From Kaistia defluvii (GTDB lineage: Bacteria; Pseudomonadota; Alphaproteobacteria; Rhizobiales; Kaistiaceae): a stretch of DNA of 64,000 nucleotides. The stretch lies in NCBI RefSeq assembly GCF_040548815.1, contig NZ_JBEPSM010000002.1:124001-188000 (forward strand), in the 5' to 3' direction. Both the position numbers and the translations under genes were made by a program. The notes under the pieces were generated by a model that made no database searches, had not been told where the DNA came from, and saw only the letters and a program-made list of their open reading frames with translations. Shown here one piece after another: positions 9,844 through 19,677 of this stretch; the first letter of the stretch is position 1, and each line of letters begins with the position of its first letter.

Positions 9844-10496
9844 GACAGCCGGGGGTTGATTCCCCCCGCTCACCGGGAGAGGTGAGGGAGCCGCTTCCCA
9901 CCGTCCGTTGGACACTCTCGGCCATCATCCTGAGGTGCTTCGCGCAGCGAAGCCTCGAAGGAGGATCCAGCGGAACGAAGGCCGCTTGGCGGTCATGATC
10001 ATGGGCGCTCCCTGGACCCTCCTTCGAGGCCCGGCTTCGCCGGGCACCTCAGGATGATGGTCGAGGGTTGGGGAGGGTTTTTGCCGTCGGACATAGCGCG
10101 AAAATTCGCGCTCGACCGGCCCTCCCGTTGGGAGAGGTCGACGGCCACAGGACGACGGGTGAGGGCGTAGGGAACCATCGGGCGAGGCCACAAACTCTCA
10201 CCGCTCCCTCAGGGAGAGGTGAGGGAGCCGCCTAGAAGATTCCCACGCAAATGGCGGGGGCAGGAAAGTCCGTCGCCCCGGCGAAGGCCGGGGCCCATGA
10301 ACACCGGCCGCGCAAACCCTGGCGAATTGTCTGGTGCAAGACGGAGTGTCTGGATCCCGGCCTTCGCCGGGATGACGGCGAGGTCGGATCGTCGTGTGGA
10401 GTTCGCCTCACCGACATTTGAACAATCTCCGCCATCATCCTGAGGTGCTTCGCGCAGCGAAGCCTCGAAGGAGGATCCAGCGGAACGAGGGGCTTC
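9844..10496. repeat. Gene-free region with several intergenic repeat families
   Basis: No coding sequence is supported over 650 bases. A 58-base element (beginning GCCATCATCCTGAGGTGC) occurs identically at 9921-9978 and 10431-10488, with an inverted divergent copy at 10012-10060. An inverted palindrome pair of the CGTCATCCCGGCG type spans 10271-10377, in opposite orientation to the pair at 4.2 kb. 'GGGAGAGGTGAGGGAGCCGC' elements occur near 9880 and 10210, and a related palindrome near 10121. The region follows cysNC and the end of the minus-strand acidic protein gene. Confidence 0.8.
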
Positions 10497-12251
10497 CTAT
10501 TTCAGGACTTCTATCCGCACCGACTTGATGTCGGCGGCCGTGCCATCGCCGGGGATGCCGGGTTCGATCAGAACCGCGTCCGTCTCGGGTCCGCCGCGTT
10601 CTTTCGGCACCGTCCAGGTCGCCGAGAGCGGGGCGTAGTCCTTGCCCAGTTCGCCGTCCTTCCAGGGACTGAGACTGCGGCCGTTCTGATAGGCGAAGCG
10701 GAGCGAGTGGGTCGGGCTGGTTGCGGCGGCGCGCGCCACGACGACGATGCGGATGGTGCGGCCGGCCAGGCGTTCATAGACGCCGCGCCCGACCGTGATC
10801 CGTGATCCCGTCGAATGGATCGAGGAGGAGACGCGCGCGAAGCCGCCCTGCGTGTCGCCCTCGAAGCGGACCGGATTGTCCGGCAGCGACTGGAACACGC
10901 TCGGATCGCGGCCATCGAACAGGTTGAGCGTCTCGAGCGCCAGCGCGCCGGCCGGGATCTCCGCCACCGGCGCCGGGGTCGCAGGCGTGGCGGGGGTGGG
11001 GGCCTCTTCCGGGGGGGCGGCGGCGATGACGCCGGCAATATCGGTCGGCGGCGCGGGCTGCGCCGGGTCGGGGGTGGAAGGCTCGGTCTGCGTGGCGGTC
11101 GCGCTCGGTGCCGGGCTGCGCGACAGCAGGAAGGCGGCGCCGCCGAGGCCCGCGACGAGCAGCAGGATGACGCCGGCAATGATGCCGATCATCCGGCCGC
11201 TGACCGCGCCGGCGAAATCGCGTAGCCTGTCACCAAGGCCGCGGCGGGGCTCGTCTTCGTCGAGCGGGTCTTCGTCCTGCGCATCCGCGTCGAAGGCGTC
11301 TTCGTCGCGGTCCTCTTCGACCTCGTCTTCCAAAGCCGGGAGCGGCTGGGCGCGGGAGGCGGCGCGAACGTCGAAGCGCTCGCGGTGGCGGCGCAGGATG
11401 TCCTCGGCCGATTCCCGGCCGGAATCGTCGTCCGCCGGTTCTTCCTCGTCGGGCTCGTCGTCGCGGGTCTCTTCCTCGTCCAGAAGCTCGGCCTCGTCGG
11501 AATCCGCGTCGTCCGCGGACTCTTCCTCGAAAAGTTCTTCCGTCTGCTCCTCTTCGGACGGCCGATCGTCCTCGGCGTCCTCGGCGTCCTCGGCGGGCTC
11601 GTCCTCGGCAGGCTCGTCCCAGGGGCGCGACGCTTCCTCATCGGCGGAGTCGGACTCTTCTTCCGGGCGCCAGCCCTGCGTCGCGCCGGGCGCGGCCGCG
11701 GGGGCTGCCTGGGTCGACTTGGAGAGAATGGCGCTGTCTCGCCGGCCGGCCGGCTTGTCGGAAACCGTGCCGTCGAGCGCGGCAAGGGCGGCGAACAGGG
11801 CGGCATCGGCGCGCTGCGCGGTGCTCGCGCTGTTCTCGCCGTCGCTGCGGGCGGGCGTCGGCGAGCCGATCTGCGACAGCGGCTCGAAGCGCGCCAGCTT
11901 GCGCGCGGGTTCGCGCGGCGGCAGCGCCAGCGCGGTCGAAAAGGGCAGGGCTTCCGGCTTGGCCAGCACGCCCGGCTCGGGCGTGACCAGGCTGGACGGT
12001 TCGTCCTCGGCCTCGTCGTCCTCGGGCGCATCGCCGTCCGCGTTCCGGTGTTCGCTGAGGATCGACGCGACGACGCCGTCGAACTCGTCGATCTTGCTGT
12101 CGATCTCGCTCGGCGTCAGCGGCGGGTCGTAGGACCACAGAAGCCGGATCATCGCTTCGCGCGCGCTGGTGAACATGCGCTCCCGACCGTCGTGGTCCGA
12201 TGGGGCGAGGTGCGCGACGGAGCGGCGCAGGACCGTTTGGAGTTGGCTCAT
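10497..12251 (-). CDS. Large acidic single-pass membrane protein of unknown function
   Basis: The 584 residues have three parts. An N-terminal region (about 1-75, 'SQLQTVLRRSVAHLAPSDHDGRERMF') looks helical. A long low-complexity stretch to about 345 is extremely rich in Glu, Asp and Ser, and is presumably disordered. One membrane helix lies at about 354-378 ('GIIAGVILLLVAGLGGAAFLL'). A Pro/Ala/Thr linker follows, then a probably folded, mostly beta C-terminal domain (about 435-584) with a 'SLSPWKDGELGKDYAPLSATW' segment. I infer that the acidic part is cytoplasmic and the C-terminal domain periplasmic. I do not recognise a named family. Confidence 0.8.
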   Translation of the reverse strand: MSQLQTVLRRSVAHLAPSDHDGRERMFTSAREAMIRLLWSYDPPLTPSEIDSKIDEFDGVVASILSEHRNADGDAPEDDEAEDEPSSLVTPEPGVLAKPEALPFSTALALPPREPARKLARFEPLSQIGSPTPARSDGENSASTAQRADAALFAALAALDGTVSDKPAGRRDSAILSKSTQAAPAAAPGATQGWRPEEESDSADEEASRPWDEPAEDEPAEDAEDAEDDRPSEEEQTEELFEEESADDADSDEAELLDEEETRDDEPDEEEPADDDSGRESAEDILRRHRERFDVRAASRAQPLPALEDEVEEDRDEDAFDADAQDEDPLDEDEPRRGLGDRLRDFAGAVSGRMIGIIAGVILLLVAGLGGAAFLLSRSPAPSATATQTEPSTPDPAQPAPPTDIAGVIAAAPPEEAPTPATPATPAPVAEIPAGALALETLNLFDGRDPSVFQSLPDNPVRFEGDTQGGFARVSSSIHSTGSRITVGRGVYERLAGRTIRIVVVARAAATSPTHSLRFAYQNGRSLSPWKDGELGKDYAPLSATWTVPKERGGPETDAVLIEPGIPGDGTAADIKSVRIEVLK

Positions 12252-12325
12252 AACGCTCGGGAATGACCGGAAAAGGGTGAACGAACGGTTGATAGCACCG
12301 CCTGAAGGCGAAACTTCGGCAAGCG

Positions 12326-12363
12326 CGCGGCTCCTTCAGGGGCTGAATCCCGAAGGAGCCGCG
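12326..12363 (-). terminator. Hairpin downstream of ppk2
   Basis: A perfect 12-bp GC-rich inverted repeat (CGCGGCTCCTTC with its complement, 14-base loop) lies just after the ppk2 stop codon. There is no strong T-tract on the minus strand, so it may stabilise the mRNA end rather than terminate efficiently. Confidence 0.5.
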
Positions 12364-12367
12364 TGTT

Positions 12368-13453
12368 TCAACCCTTCTTCAGGAAGCGCGGACCGGCTCC
12401 GAGGATCAGCGGATCCGGCTCGCGCACCACGTTCTTGTCGCGGCCGGGATAGTCGATCTTGCTCAGCACGTAGCGGATGATGTTGAGGCGGGCGCGGCGC
12501 TTGTCGTTGGCGAGCGCGATGATCCAGGGCGACTTGTCGGTGTGGGTCGATTCCAGCATCGAGTCGCGGGCCTTGGAATAGTCCTTCCATTTGCCGAGCG
12601 CCGCATAGTCCATCGGCGACAGCTTCCAGATCTTCAGCGGGTTATGCCGGCGCTCGTGGAAGCGCTTCAGCTGCATCTCCTGGCCGATATCGAGCCAGAA
12701 CTTGAACAGGATCGTGCCGGCATCGATCAGCCCGGCCTCCAGCAGCGGCGCCTGGCTGAGGAACACCTTGCGCTCGTCCGGCGTGCAAAAGCCCATCACC
12801 GTCTCGACGCCGGCGCGGTTGTACCAGGAGCGGTCGAAGGTGACGATCTCGCCGGCGGTCGGCAATTGCTCGATATAGCGCTGGAAATACCACTGGCCGC
12901 GCTCGGTATCGGAGGGCTTCGGCAGGGCGACGTCGCGTGCGTTGCGCGGATTGAGATACTGGCGCAGCGCGAAGATGGCGCCGCCCTTGCCGGCGGCGTC
13001 GCGGCCCTCGAACAGCATCACCACCTTGAGGCCCTTTTCGATGACGTGATGCTGCAGTTTGACCAGCTCGATCTGCAGCGCCGTCAGTTCCTCCTCGTAT
13101 TTGTCGGATTTCATCGACTTGTCGTAGGGATAGCCGCCCGATCGGAACGCTGCCTCCTCGACCCAGGCCGGCAGGACGGGATCGTCGAGGTCGAAGCTGC
13201 CGAGCTTGGTTTCGATCGGCGGGGAGTCGACGCTGGGCTCCAGCTGCTTGGGCAGCGGCGCGGCGGCCTTGCCCTCTTCGGGCTTGCCCTTGTCGCCATT
13301 CTTGCCGTTCTTCTTGGCGTCGCCGTTTTTGCCGTTGCCGTTCTTGCCTTCGTCGCTCTTGCCGGCGTCCTTGCCGGTCTTCGGCTCGTCGGACTTGCCC
13401 GCTTCCGCTTTCAGATTGTCGGATTTGGACTTCTTCTTGTCTGAATTCGCCAT
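12368..13453 (-). CDS. ppk2: Polyphosphate kinase 2
   Basis: PPK2 transfers phosphate between polyphosphate and nucleoside diphosphates. The catalytic domain (about residues 95-361) has Walker A '[13 protein letters not shown]' and Walker B '[13 protein letters not shown]', plus the lid-region 'QKxF'-like segment and '[19 protein letters not shown]' typical of the single-domain class. The first 70 residues are a Lys/Gly/Asn/Asp-rich low-complexity extension beginning [12 protein letters not shown], absent from minimal homologues. The gene is divergent from phoR, and a Pho-box-like repeat lies in the shared intergenic region, suggesting a tie between polyphosphate and phosphate signalling. Confidence 0.93.
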   Translation of the reverse strand: MANSDKKKSKSDNLKAEAGKSDEPKTGKDAGKSDEGKNGNGKNGDAKKNGKNGDKGKPEEGKAAAPLPKQLEPSVDSPPIETKLGSFDLDDPVLPAWVEEAAFRSGGYPYDKSMKSDKYEEELTALQIELVKLQHHVIEKGLKVVMLFEGRDAAGKGGAIFALRQYLNPRNARDVALPKPSDTERGQWYFQRYIEQLPTAGEIVTFDRSWYNRAGVETVMGFCTPDERKVFLSQAPLLEAGLIDAGTILFKFWLDIGQEMQLKRFHERRHNPLKIWKLSPMDYAALGKWKDYSKARDSMLESTHTDKSPWIIALANDKRRARLNIIRYVLSKIDYPGRDKNVVREPDPLILGAGPRFLKKG

Positions 13454-13504
13454 GTCGATCCCGATCTCTTACATAGGAGCCGTTTGGAGGACGACACTGC
13501 CATG

Positions 13505-13522
13505 CTGTCATCTGCTTGTCCT
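13505..13522 (+). promoter_or_regulatory. Putative Pho box upstream of phoR
   Basis: Two seven-base direct repeats, CTGTCAT and TTGTCCT, are separated by four bases, which is the 11-bp PhoB half-site spacing. The orientation favours phoR (start 81 bases downstream), though the site lies only about 50 bases from the divergent ppk2 start. The second repeat is degenerate, so this is tentative. Confidence 0.45.
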
Positions 13523-13602
13523 GTACGACATGCGATGATGAGCCGGCATAGTCATGGCGGATCTCCCGCTTGGGGAGCGCCATCTTGGGAAGCGGAAACG
13601 GA

Positions 13603-14949
13603 ATGAGCGACAGGGACCGGATCGTCGAGGACGAGGCGCAGGAGGCCGCGAAGCGCGGGGCGATGGCCCGGCTGGTCGAGGCGCGGCCGTTTTTCCTGAC
13701 GATGGCGGCGCTGCTTCTTTTCCTCGTGCTGATCGACCAGGCCAGCGCGGTCGCCGCCGGCCTGGTGTTGGCTGCGACGATCGGCTTCTTCGCGCTCTTC
13801 CTGCGTGGGCCGGACGAATTGCCGGTCCGCCTCAGCAGCCGCCCGCCGCCGTCGATCTGGCCCGAGACCGGCATCAAGCGCATGGCCGACGCGCTGCCCG
13901 ATCCCTGCGTCATCCTCGATCGGCGCGGCGTCGTGCGCTATGCCAACAGCCGCGCCGAGGCGACCTTCCCGATACGGCCGGGCGATCCCCTGACCTTCCG
14001 GCTGCGCAATCCCGATTTCGTCGGCGCCTTCGACCGCGTCGCCGCCGGCGGCGCGGCGGAGAAGGTGCAGTTTCTCGAGCGCGGCGCGACCGAGCGCTGG
14101 TACCTGGCCTGGTTCTCGGCGCTGGAGCCGGCCGGCGGCGCCAGCGACCGCTCCGGCTTCATCATCCTGATCTTCTCCGACCTGACGGAGCAGCGGGTGA
14201 GCGAGAAGATCCGCGTCGATTTCGTCGCCAACGCCAGCCACGAACTGCGCACGCCGCTCGCCTCGCTCTCCGGCTTCATCGAGACGATGCAGGGCCCGGC
14301 CAAGGACGACGCGGTGGCGCGCCAGCGCTTCCTCGGCATCATGCACGACCAGGCGACGCGCATGAGCCGGCTGATCGACGATCTCCTGTCGCTGTCGCGC
14401 ATCGAGATGAAGGCGCATATGCGCCCCGAGGCGCCAGTCGACCTGACCGGCGTCATCCGCGGCGTGGTCGATGCGCTGGAGCCGCTGGCGCGCGATCTCG
14501 GCGTCACCATCGAGACGGAGCTGCCGGAGACGCCGCTGGTGGTGCCGGGCGACCGCGACGAGCTGGTGCAGGTCTTCCAGAACCTGATCGAGAATGGCTG
14601 CAAATATGGAAAGCTCGGCCAGCGCGTGCAGGTGACGGCGACGCCGCCGCCCGGCGGACGCGGCGGGCCGGTGGTCACGGTGCGCGATTTCGGCGCCGGC
14701 ATCCCGGCCGAGCACCTGCCGCGCCTGACTGAGCGATTCTACCGCGCCGACATCCAGGCGAGTCACGCCCAGCGCGGCACCGGCCTCGGCCTCGCCATCG
14801 TCAAGCACATCCTCAATCGCCATCGCGCCCGCCTGCTGATCGAGAGCCGCCCAGGCGAGGGGTCGAGCTTCACTGTCGCATTCAACGTTGCCTTCTCCGG
14901 GGCTTCATTGCCCGCTGAAGGAAAAAGCCGTGATGTTTCCTATATTTAG
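13603..14949 (+). CDS. phoR: Phosphate regulon sensor histidine kinase PhoR
   Basis: This 448-residue membrane histidine kinase phosphorylates PhoB when phosphate is low. Two membrane segments lie at about residues 25-65, a PAS domain at about 95-205, the dimerisation/phosphoacceptor helix with 'NASHELRTPLASLSGF' near 210, and an ATPase domain with N-box 'QVFQNLIENGCKYG', G1 'FGAGIPAEHLPRLTERFYRA' region and G2 'GTGLGLAIVKHI'. I chose the ATG at 13603 over a TTG at 13570. It leads a colinear pho/pst cluster, and its stop codon abuts the Pho box of pstS. Confidence 0.94.
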   Translation: MSDRDRIVEDEAQEAAKRGAMARLVEARPFFLTMAALLLFLVLIDQASAVAAGLVLAATIGFFALFLRGPDELPVRLSSRPPPSIWPETGIKRMADALPDPCVILDRRGVVRYANSRAEATFPIRPGDPLTFRLRNPDFVGAFDRVAAGGAAEKVQFLERGATERWYLAWFSALEPAGGASDRSGFIILIFSDLTEQRVSEKIRVDFVANASHELRTPLASLSGFIETMQGPAKDDAVARQRFLGIMHDQATRMSRLIDDLLSLSRIEMKAHMRPEAPVDLTGVIRGVVDALEPLARDLGVTIETELPETPLVVPGDRDELVQVFQNLIENGCKYGKLGQRVQVTATPPPGGRGGPVVTVRDFGAGIPAEHLPRLTERFYRADIQASHAQRGTGLGLAIVKHILNRHRARLLIESRPGEGSSFTVAFNVAFSGASLPAEGKSRDVSYI

Positions 14950-14950
14950 A

Positions 14951-14979
14951 CTGTCATAAAAGAGTGATGATACCGTCAT
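14951..14979 (+). promoter_or_regulatory. Pho box controlling pstS
   Basis: CTGTCAT at 14951-14957 and CCGTCAT at 14973-14979 are exactly 22 bp apart, with a weaker half-site (GAGTGAT) at the intermediate 11-bp position. This is the direct-repeat architecture bound by phospho-PhoB in place of a -35 element. It begins two bases after the phoR stop codon and lies about 100 bases before the pstS start. It should drive phosphate-starvation transcription of pstSCAB-phoU-phoB. Confidence 0.85.
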
Positions 14980-15080
14980 AGAACCATTACCTGTGGTGAC
15001 TAGGGTCCGCTCGCGTCCCGGTCGCAAGTCGTCGGGGCAAGCAACTCGCAAGTTCCGGAACCCCGTCAGGGAGACGTCAG

Positions 15081-16130
15081 GTGACATTCAAGAAATTCGC
15101 ACTCGCGGCCGGCCTTTTCGCCGCCACCATCGGCTTCGGTTCGGCCCAGGCAGCGGACATTTCCGGCGCCGGCGCGACCTTCCCTTATCCGGTCTACGCC
15201 AAGTGGGCGGACACCTATAAGAAGGAAACCGGCGTCGGCATGAACTACCAGTCGATCGGTTCCGGCGGCGGTATCAAGCAGATCAAGGCCAAGACGGTGA
15301 CCTTCGGCGCGTCCGATGCGCCGCTGAAGCCGGAAGAGCTGGCCAAGGCCGGCCTGGTCCAGTTCCCGACCGTCATCGGCGGCGTGGTTCCGATCATCAA
15401 CGTCCCCGGCCTGAAGCCCGGTGAAGTGACCCTCGACGGCCAGACGCTGGCCGACATCTTCCAGGGCAAGATCACCAAGTGGAACGACGAGGCGATCAAG
15501 AAGCTCAACGCCAACGTCAACCTGCCGGACATGGCGATCGCCGTCGTGCGCCGCTCGGACGGTTCGGGCACCAGCTTCGTGTTCACGACCTACCTGTCGC
15601 AGTCCTCCAAGGCCTGGGCTGACGAAGTCGGCGCCGCTTCGGCCGTCGAATGGCCGGTCGGCCTCGGCGCCAAGGGCAATGAGGGCGTCGCCGCCAATGT
15701 CGGCCAGACCCAGGGTTCGATCGGCTACGTCGAGTATGCCTTCGCTGCCCAGAACGGCATGTCCTACACCAAGCTCGTCAACAAGGACGGCCAGATCGTG
15801 GCTCCGGAAGCGGCCAACTTCGCCGCCGCCGCCGCCAACGTCGATTGGGCCAATGCTCCCGGCTACTACGTCATCCTGACGAACGAGCCCGGCGCGACCT
15901 CCTGGCCGATCACCGCCGCGACCTTCATCCTGGTGCACGCCAAGCCGGACAACGCCGCCGACGTCGCCGAGGCCCTGAAGTTCTTCAGCTGGGCCTACGA
16001 CAAGGGCGACGCAGCCGCGGAAGAGCTGCACTACATCCCGCTGCCCGACTCGGTCGTCGCCAACATCAAGGCGACCTGGGCCAAGGAAATCCTTGGCGCC
16101 GACGGCAAGCCGGTCTTCGCTGCAAACTAG
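15081..16130 (+). CDS. pstS: Phosphate ABC transporter substrate-binding protein PstS
   Basis: This 349-residue periplasmic phosphate-binding protein starts with a GTG preceded by a GGGAGA site. The signal peptide is '[22 protein letters not shown]'-like with cleavage before ADISGAG. Phosphate-binding motifs are the N-terminal '[12 protein letters not shown]', 'GSGGGIKQI' and '[13 protein letters not shown]'. It captures phosphate for PstCAB. The gene is separated from pstC by a hairpin, which would allow PstS to be made in excess. Confidence 0.96.
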   Translation: MTFKKFALAAGLFAATIGFGSAQAADISGAGATFPYPVYAKWADTYKKETGVGMNYQSIGSGGGIKQIKAKTVTFGASDAPLKPEELAKAGLVQFPTVIGGVVPIINVPGLKPGEVTLDGQTLADIFQGKITKWNDEAIKKLNANVNLPDMAIAVVRRSDGSGTSFVFTTYLSQSSKAWADEVGAASAVEWPVGLGAKGNEGVAANVGQTQGSIGYVEYAFAAQNGMSYTKLVNKDGQIVAPEAANFAAAAANVDWANAPGYYVILTNEPGATSWPITAATFILVHAKPDNAADVAEALKFFSWAYDKGDAAAEELHYIPLPDSVVANIKATWAKEILGADGKPVFAAN

Positions 16131-16144
16131 GCTCGATCAGACGG

Positions 16145-16169
16145 AAAGAGGGGCGCACTGCCCCTCTTT
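16145..16169 (+). terminator. Intercistronic hairpin/attenuator between pstS and pstC
   Basis: A perfect 10-bp stem (AAAGAGGGGC, loop GCACT) is followed by a T/C-rich stretch. It lies within the pst operon, directly after pstS, and probably acts as a partial terminator or 3'-end stabiliser that raises PstS over the membrane components. Confidence 0.75.
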
Positions 16170-16214
16170 CTTCCTTCACAATATTGGCTCCCAATGCGGA
16201 ACCGGGAAAACAAC

Positions 16215-17207
16215 ATGGTCGATGCTGCGATGACAGGCGCGATCAGCGCCGGCATGGATAGTGCCAAGCTGAAACGCATGAGACGGTTCAAGGCCGGGGA
16301 TGCCACCTTCCGGGCGTTGACCCTGAGCGCCGCGCTGATGGTTCTGGTGCTGCTGGGCGGCGTCATCATCTCGCTGGTGCACGGCTCGATCCCGGCGCTC
16401 TCGACCTTCGGCTTCGGCTTCATCACGAGCCAGTCCTGGAATCCCGTCACCGAGAAGTTCGGCGCGCTGGCGCCCATCTACGGTACGGTCATCACCTCCT
16501 TTATCGCGCTCCTGATCGCCGTTCCCGTCGGCATCGGCATCGCCATCTTCCTGACCGAGCTCTGCCCGCCCTGGCTGAAGCGTCCGATCGGCGTCGCCAT
16601 CGAACTGCTCGCCGGCATTCCCTCGATCATCTACGGCATCTGGGGCCTGTTTGTTTTCGCCCCGTTCTTCCAGACGACGATCCAGCCCTTCCTGATCGAC
16701 ATCTTCGCGCCCATCCCGGTGCTGAACAATCTCTTCGCCGGCCCGCCCTACGGCATCGGCATCCTGACCGCCGGCTTCATCCTGGCCATCATGGTGCTGC
16801 CCTTCATCACCTCGATCACCCGCGACGTGTTCGACACGGTGCCGCCGGTTCTGAAGGAAGCGACCTACGGCCTCGGCTGCACGACCTCGGAAGTCGTGAC
16901 CAAGGTGGTGCTGCCCTATACCCGCGTCGGCGTCATCGGCGGCGTCATGCTGGGCCTTGGCCGCGCGCTCGGCGAAACCATGGCCGTCACCTTCGTGATC
17001 GGCAACGCCCACAAGATCTCCGCCTCGATCCTGTCGCCGGGCACGACCATCTCGGCCTCGATCGCCAACGAATTCACGGAAGCCGTCGGCGATCTCTACA
17101 CCTCGTCGCTGATCGCGCTCGGCCTGATCCTCTTCGTCATCACCTTCATCGTTCTCGCCGCGGCGCGTCTGCTGCTGATGCGCATGAACGTCAAAGCCGG
17201 CAATTGA
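16215..17207 (+). CDS. pstC: Phosphate ABC transporter permease PstC
   Basis: PstC is one of two membrane subunits of the high-affinity phosphate importer. The frame extends to an ATG at 16194, but the ATG at 16215 (MVDAAMTGA) has a GGGAA site eight bases upstream. About six membrane segments are visible, with the permease-family '[17 protein letters not shown]' and the conserved cytoplasmic-loop '[24 protein letters not shown]', followed by '[16 protein letters not shown]'. It is 11 bases upstream of pstA. Confidence 0.94.
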   Translation: MVDAAMTGAISAGMDSAKLKRMRRFKAGDATFRALTLSAALMVLVLLGGVIISLVHGSIPALSTFGFGFITSQSWNPVTEKFGALAPIYGTVITSFIALLIAVPVGIGIAIFLTELCPPWLKRPIGVAIELLAGIPSIIYGIWGLFVFAPFFQTTIQPFLIDIFAPIPVLNNLFAGPPYGIGILTAGFILAIMVLPFITSITRDVFDTVPPVLKEATYGLGCTTSEVVTKVVLPYTRVGVIGGVMLGLGRALGETMAVTFVIGNAHKISASILSPGTTISASIANEFTEAVGDLYTSSLIALGLILFVITFIVLAAARLLLMRMNVKAGN

Positions 17208-17218
17208 GGCGCCCGATC

Positions 17219-18121
17219 ATGGCAAGCAATCTCGGCACAATCGGCTCCGGCGGCCTTTCCGCCGCCTCGACGCCCGCCGCCCAGGCGATCTACCGTCGCC
17301 GCCGTCGCGGCAACAAGATCCTGCTGACGCTCTCCGTCGGCGCCACCATCTTCGGCCTGGCCTGGCTGGTGCTGATCCTCGGCGCGCTGCTCTATCAGGG
17401 CTTCAGCGGTCTCTCGCTGGCGGTCTTCACCGAAATGACGCCGCCGCCGGGCTCGGCCGGTGGCCTTCTGAACGCCATCATGGGCAGCCTGGTCATGACC
17501 TTCGGCGGCGTGATCATCGGCACGCCGATCGGCATCCTGGCCGGCACCTACATGTCGGAATACGGCCGCAACAACAAGCTGACGATGGTCGTGCGCTTCA
17601 TCAACGACATCCTGCTGGCGGCGCCGTCGATCGTCATCGGCCTGTTCGTCTATGAGGTGGTCGTCGTCCGGATGGGGCACTTCTCGGCCTTCGCCGGCAT
17701 GGCGGCGCTCGCCATCCTGGTCATCCCGGTCGTCGTCCGCACGACGGAGGACATGCTCAACCTGGTGCCGAACCAGCTTCGCGAGGCTGCCGCCTCTCTC
17801 GGCCTGCCGCGCTCGATCATGATCCGCCACGTCGCCTACAAGGCCGCGATGTCGGGCATCGTCACCGGCGTGCTGCTGGCGATCGCCCGCGTCAGCGGCG
17901 AAACCGCCCCGCTGCTCTTCACCGCGCTGAACAACCAGTTCTGGAGCACCAACCTGAACGCGCCGATGTCGTCGCTGCCGGTGACGATCTTCCAGTTCGC
18001 CCTGTCGCCCTATCCGGATTGGCAGAAGCTGGCCTGGACCGGTGCCCTGCTCATCACCTTTACCGTGCTGGCGCTCAACATCGTCGCTCGCGCCTTCCTC
18101 AGCCCCAAGGCTCAAAAATGA
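17219..18121 (+). CDS. pstA: Phosphate ABC transporter permease PstA
   Basis: This is the second membrane subunit of the phosphate importer, about 300 residues from the ATG at 17219 (MASNLGTIG); a TTG at 17204 overlaps pstC and is less likely. It shows the PstA-type '[13 protein letters not shown]', '[16 protein letters not shown]' and loop '[24 protein letters not shown]', then '[15 protein letters not shown]'. The stop overlaps the pstB start (ATGA), showing translational coupling. Confidence 0.95.
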   Translation: MASNLGTIGSGGLSAASTPAAQAIYRRRRRGNKILLTLSVGATIFGLAWLVLILGALLYQGFSGLSLAVFTEMTPPPGSAGGLLNAIMGSLVMTFGGVIIGTPIGILAGTYMSEYGRNNKLTMVVRFINDILLAAPSIVIGLFVYEVVVVRMGHFSAFAGMAALAILVIPVVVRTTEDMLNLVPNQLREAAASLGLPRSIMIRHVAYKAAMSGIVTGVLLAIARVSGETAPLLFTALNNQFWSTNLNAPMSSLPVTIFQFALSPYPDWQKLAWTGALLITFTVLALNIVARAFLSPKAQK

Positions 18122-18903
18122 CCCAGTCCGCGATGAACACGGCCGGCATGGCCGAGAAGATCTCGATCCGCAATCTGAAGTTCTTCTACGGCGACAACCT
18201 CGCGCTGAAGACCATCAACCTGCCGCTGTTCGAGAAGAAGGTCACCGCTTTCATCGGCCCGTCGGGTTGCGGCAAGTCGACCCTGCTGCGCGTGCTGAAC
18301 CGGATGTACGACCTCTATCCGCGCCAGCGGGCCGAGGGCGAGGTGATCTTCGACGGCAAGAACGTGCTCGACCCCGACCAGGACCGCAACATGCTGCGCG
18401 CCCGCGTCGGCATGGTGTTCCAGAAGCCGACGCCGTTCCCGATGTCGATCTACGACAACATCGCCTTCGGCATCCGCCTGTATGAAAACATCTCGCGCTC
18501 CGAGATGGACGGCCGGGTCGAGGCGGCGCTGACGCGCGGCGCGCTCTGGAACGAGGTCAAGGACAAGCTGCACACCAGCGGTCTCAGCCTCTCCGGCGGC
18601 CAGCAGCAGCGCCTCTGCATCGCCCGCACCATCGCGGTGCGGCCGGAAGTCGTGCTGTTCGACGAGCCCTGCTCGGCGCTCGATCCGATCTCGACCGCCA
18701 AGATCGAGGAACTGATCGACGAGCTGACGACCGATTACACGATCGCCATCGTCACCCACAACATGCAGCAGGCCGCCCGCGTCTCGGACTACACGGCCTT
18801 CATGTATCTCGGCGAGCTGATCGAGTTCGACGAGACCACGAAGATCTTCACCGCCCCGAGCGACAAGCGCACGCAGGACTACATCACCGGTCGCTTCGGC
18901 TAA
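18118..18903 (+). CDS. pstB: Phosphate ABC transporter ATP-binding protein PstB
   Basis: This 261-residue ATPase energises phosphate import. Walker A is '[17 protein letters not shown]', the Q-loop lies in '[16 protein letters not shown]', the signature is '[14 protein letters not shown]', Walker B '[13 protein letters not shown]', and the H-loop '[14 protein letters not shown]'. The start at 18118 overlaps the pstA stop; an apparent in-frame extension to 18019 lies inside pstA and is not real. It is 25 bases from phoU. Confidence 0.97.
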   Translation: MTQSAMNTAGMAEKISIRNLKFFYGDNLALKTINLPLFEKKVTAFIGPSGCGKSTLLRVLNRMYDLYPRQRAEGEVIFDGKNVLDPDQDRNMLRARVGMVFQKPTPFPMSIYDNIAFGIRLYENISRSEMDGRVEAALTRGALWNEVKDKLHTSGLSLSGGQQQRLCIARTIAVRPEVVLFDEPCSALDPISTAKIEELIDELTTDYTIAIVTHNMQQAARVSDYTAFMYLGELIEFDETTKIFTAPSDKRTQDYITGRFG

Positions 18904-18928
18904 GCCGGGCCACGGGTAGGAGCACGAC

Positions 18929-19645
18929 ATGTCCGAACACATCGTTTCCAAGTACGACGAAGAACTGAACGACGTCGCCCGCCGCATCGCCGAGATGGGC
19001 GGCATGGCCGAGCGTCTCGTCGACGTCGCGGTCGGCGCGCTGATGCGCGTCGATGCCGCGACCGCCCGCACCGTCATCGCGGACGACAAGAAGCTCGACG
19101 TGCTGCAGCGCGAATGCGAAGAGCGCGCCATCATGATCATCGCCCGGCGCCAGCCCATGGCGATGGACCTGCGCGAAGTCATCGCCGCGCAGCGCATCGC
19201 CAGCGATCTCGAGCGCATCGGCGACCTAGCCAAGAACATCGCCAAGCGCGTCATTGCGCTGGACGGCCACATCCAGTCCAAGCGCTTCAACACCGGCGTC
19301 GAGCACATGGCGCAGCTGTCGCTGGCGCAGCTCAAGGACGTGCTGGATTCCTACGCGACCCGCGACGTCGACCAGGCCTACCAGGTCTGGAAGCGTGACG
19401 AAGAAATCGACGCCATGTACACGTCGCTCTTCCGCGAGCTGCTGACCTACATGATGGAAGATCCGCGCAACATCACCTTCTGCACGCATCTCCTGTTCTG
19501 CGCCAAGAACATCGAGCGCATCGGCGACCATGCGACCAACATCGCCGAGACGGTCTATTATGTCGTCACCGGCCAGGTCCTGGCCGAGGATCGTCCCAAG
19601 CAGGATGAATCCAGCACGACCGCCGTCGCGTATGAGAAGAACTGA
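18929..19645 (+). CDS. phoU: Phosphate signalling complex protein PhoU
   Basis: This 238-residue all-helical protein has two PhoU repeats, each with the characteristic metal-binding ExxxD-type helix ('RIASDLERIGDLAKNIAKRV' and 'CAKNIERIGDHATNIAETV'). PhoU links the state of the PstSCAB transporter to PhoR and restrains the Pho response when phosphate is plentiful. A GTAGGAG site precedes the ATG. It lies between pstB and phoB in the conserved alphaproteobacterial order. Confidence 0.96.
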   Translation: MSEHIVSKYDEELNDVARRIAEMGGMAERLVDVAVGALMRVDAATARTVIADDKKLDVLQRECEERAIMIIARRQPMAMDLREVIAAQRIASDLERIGDLAKNIAKRVIALDGHIQSKRFNTGVEHMAQLSLAQLKDVLDSYATRDVDQAYQVWKRDEEIDAMYTSLFRELLTYMMEDPRNITFCTHLLFCAKNIERIGDHATNIAETVYYVVTGQVLAEDRPKQDESSTTAVAYEKN

Positions 19646-19677
19646 CCCCTGCGTCAGGTTTACTGGGATATCCGTGA

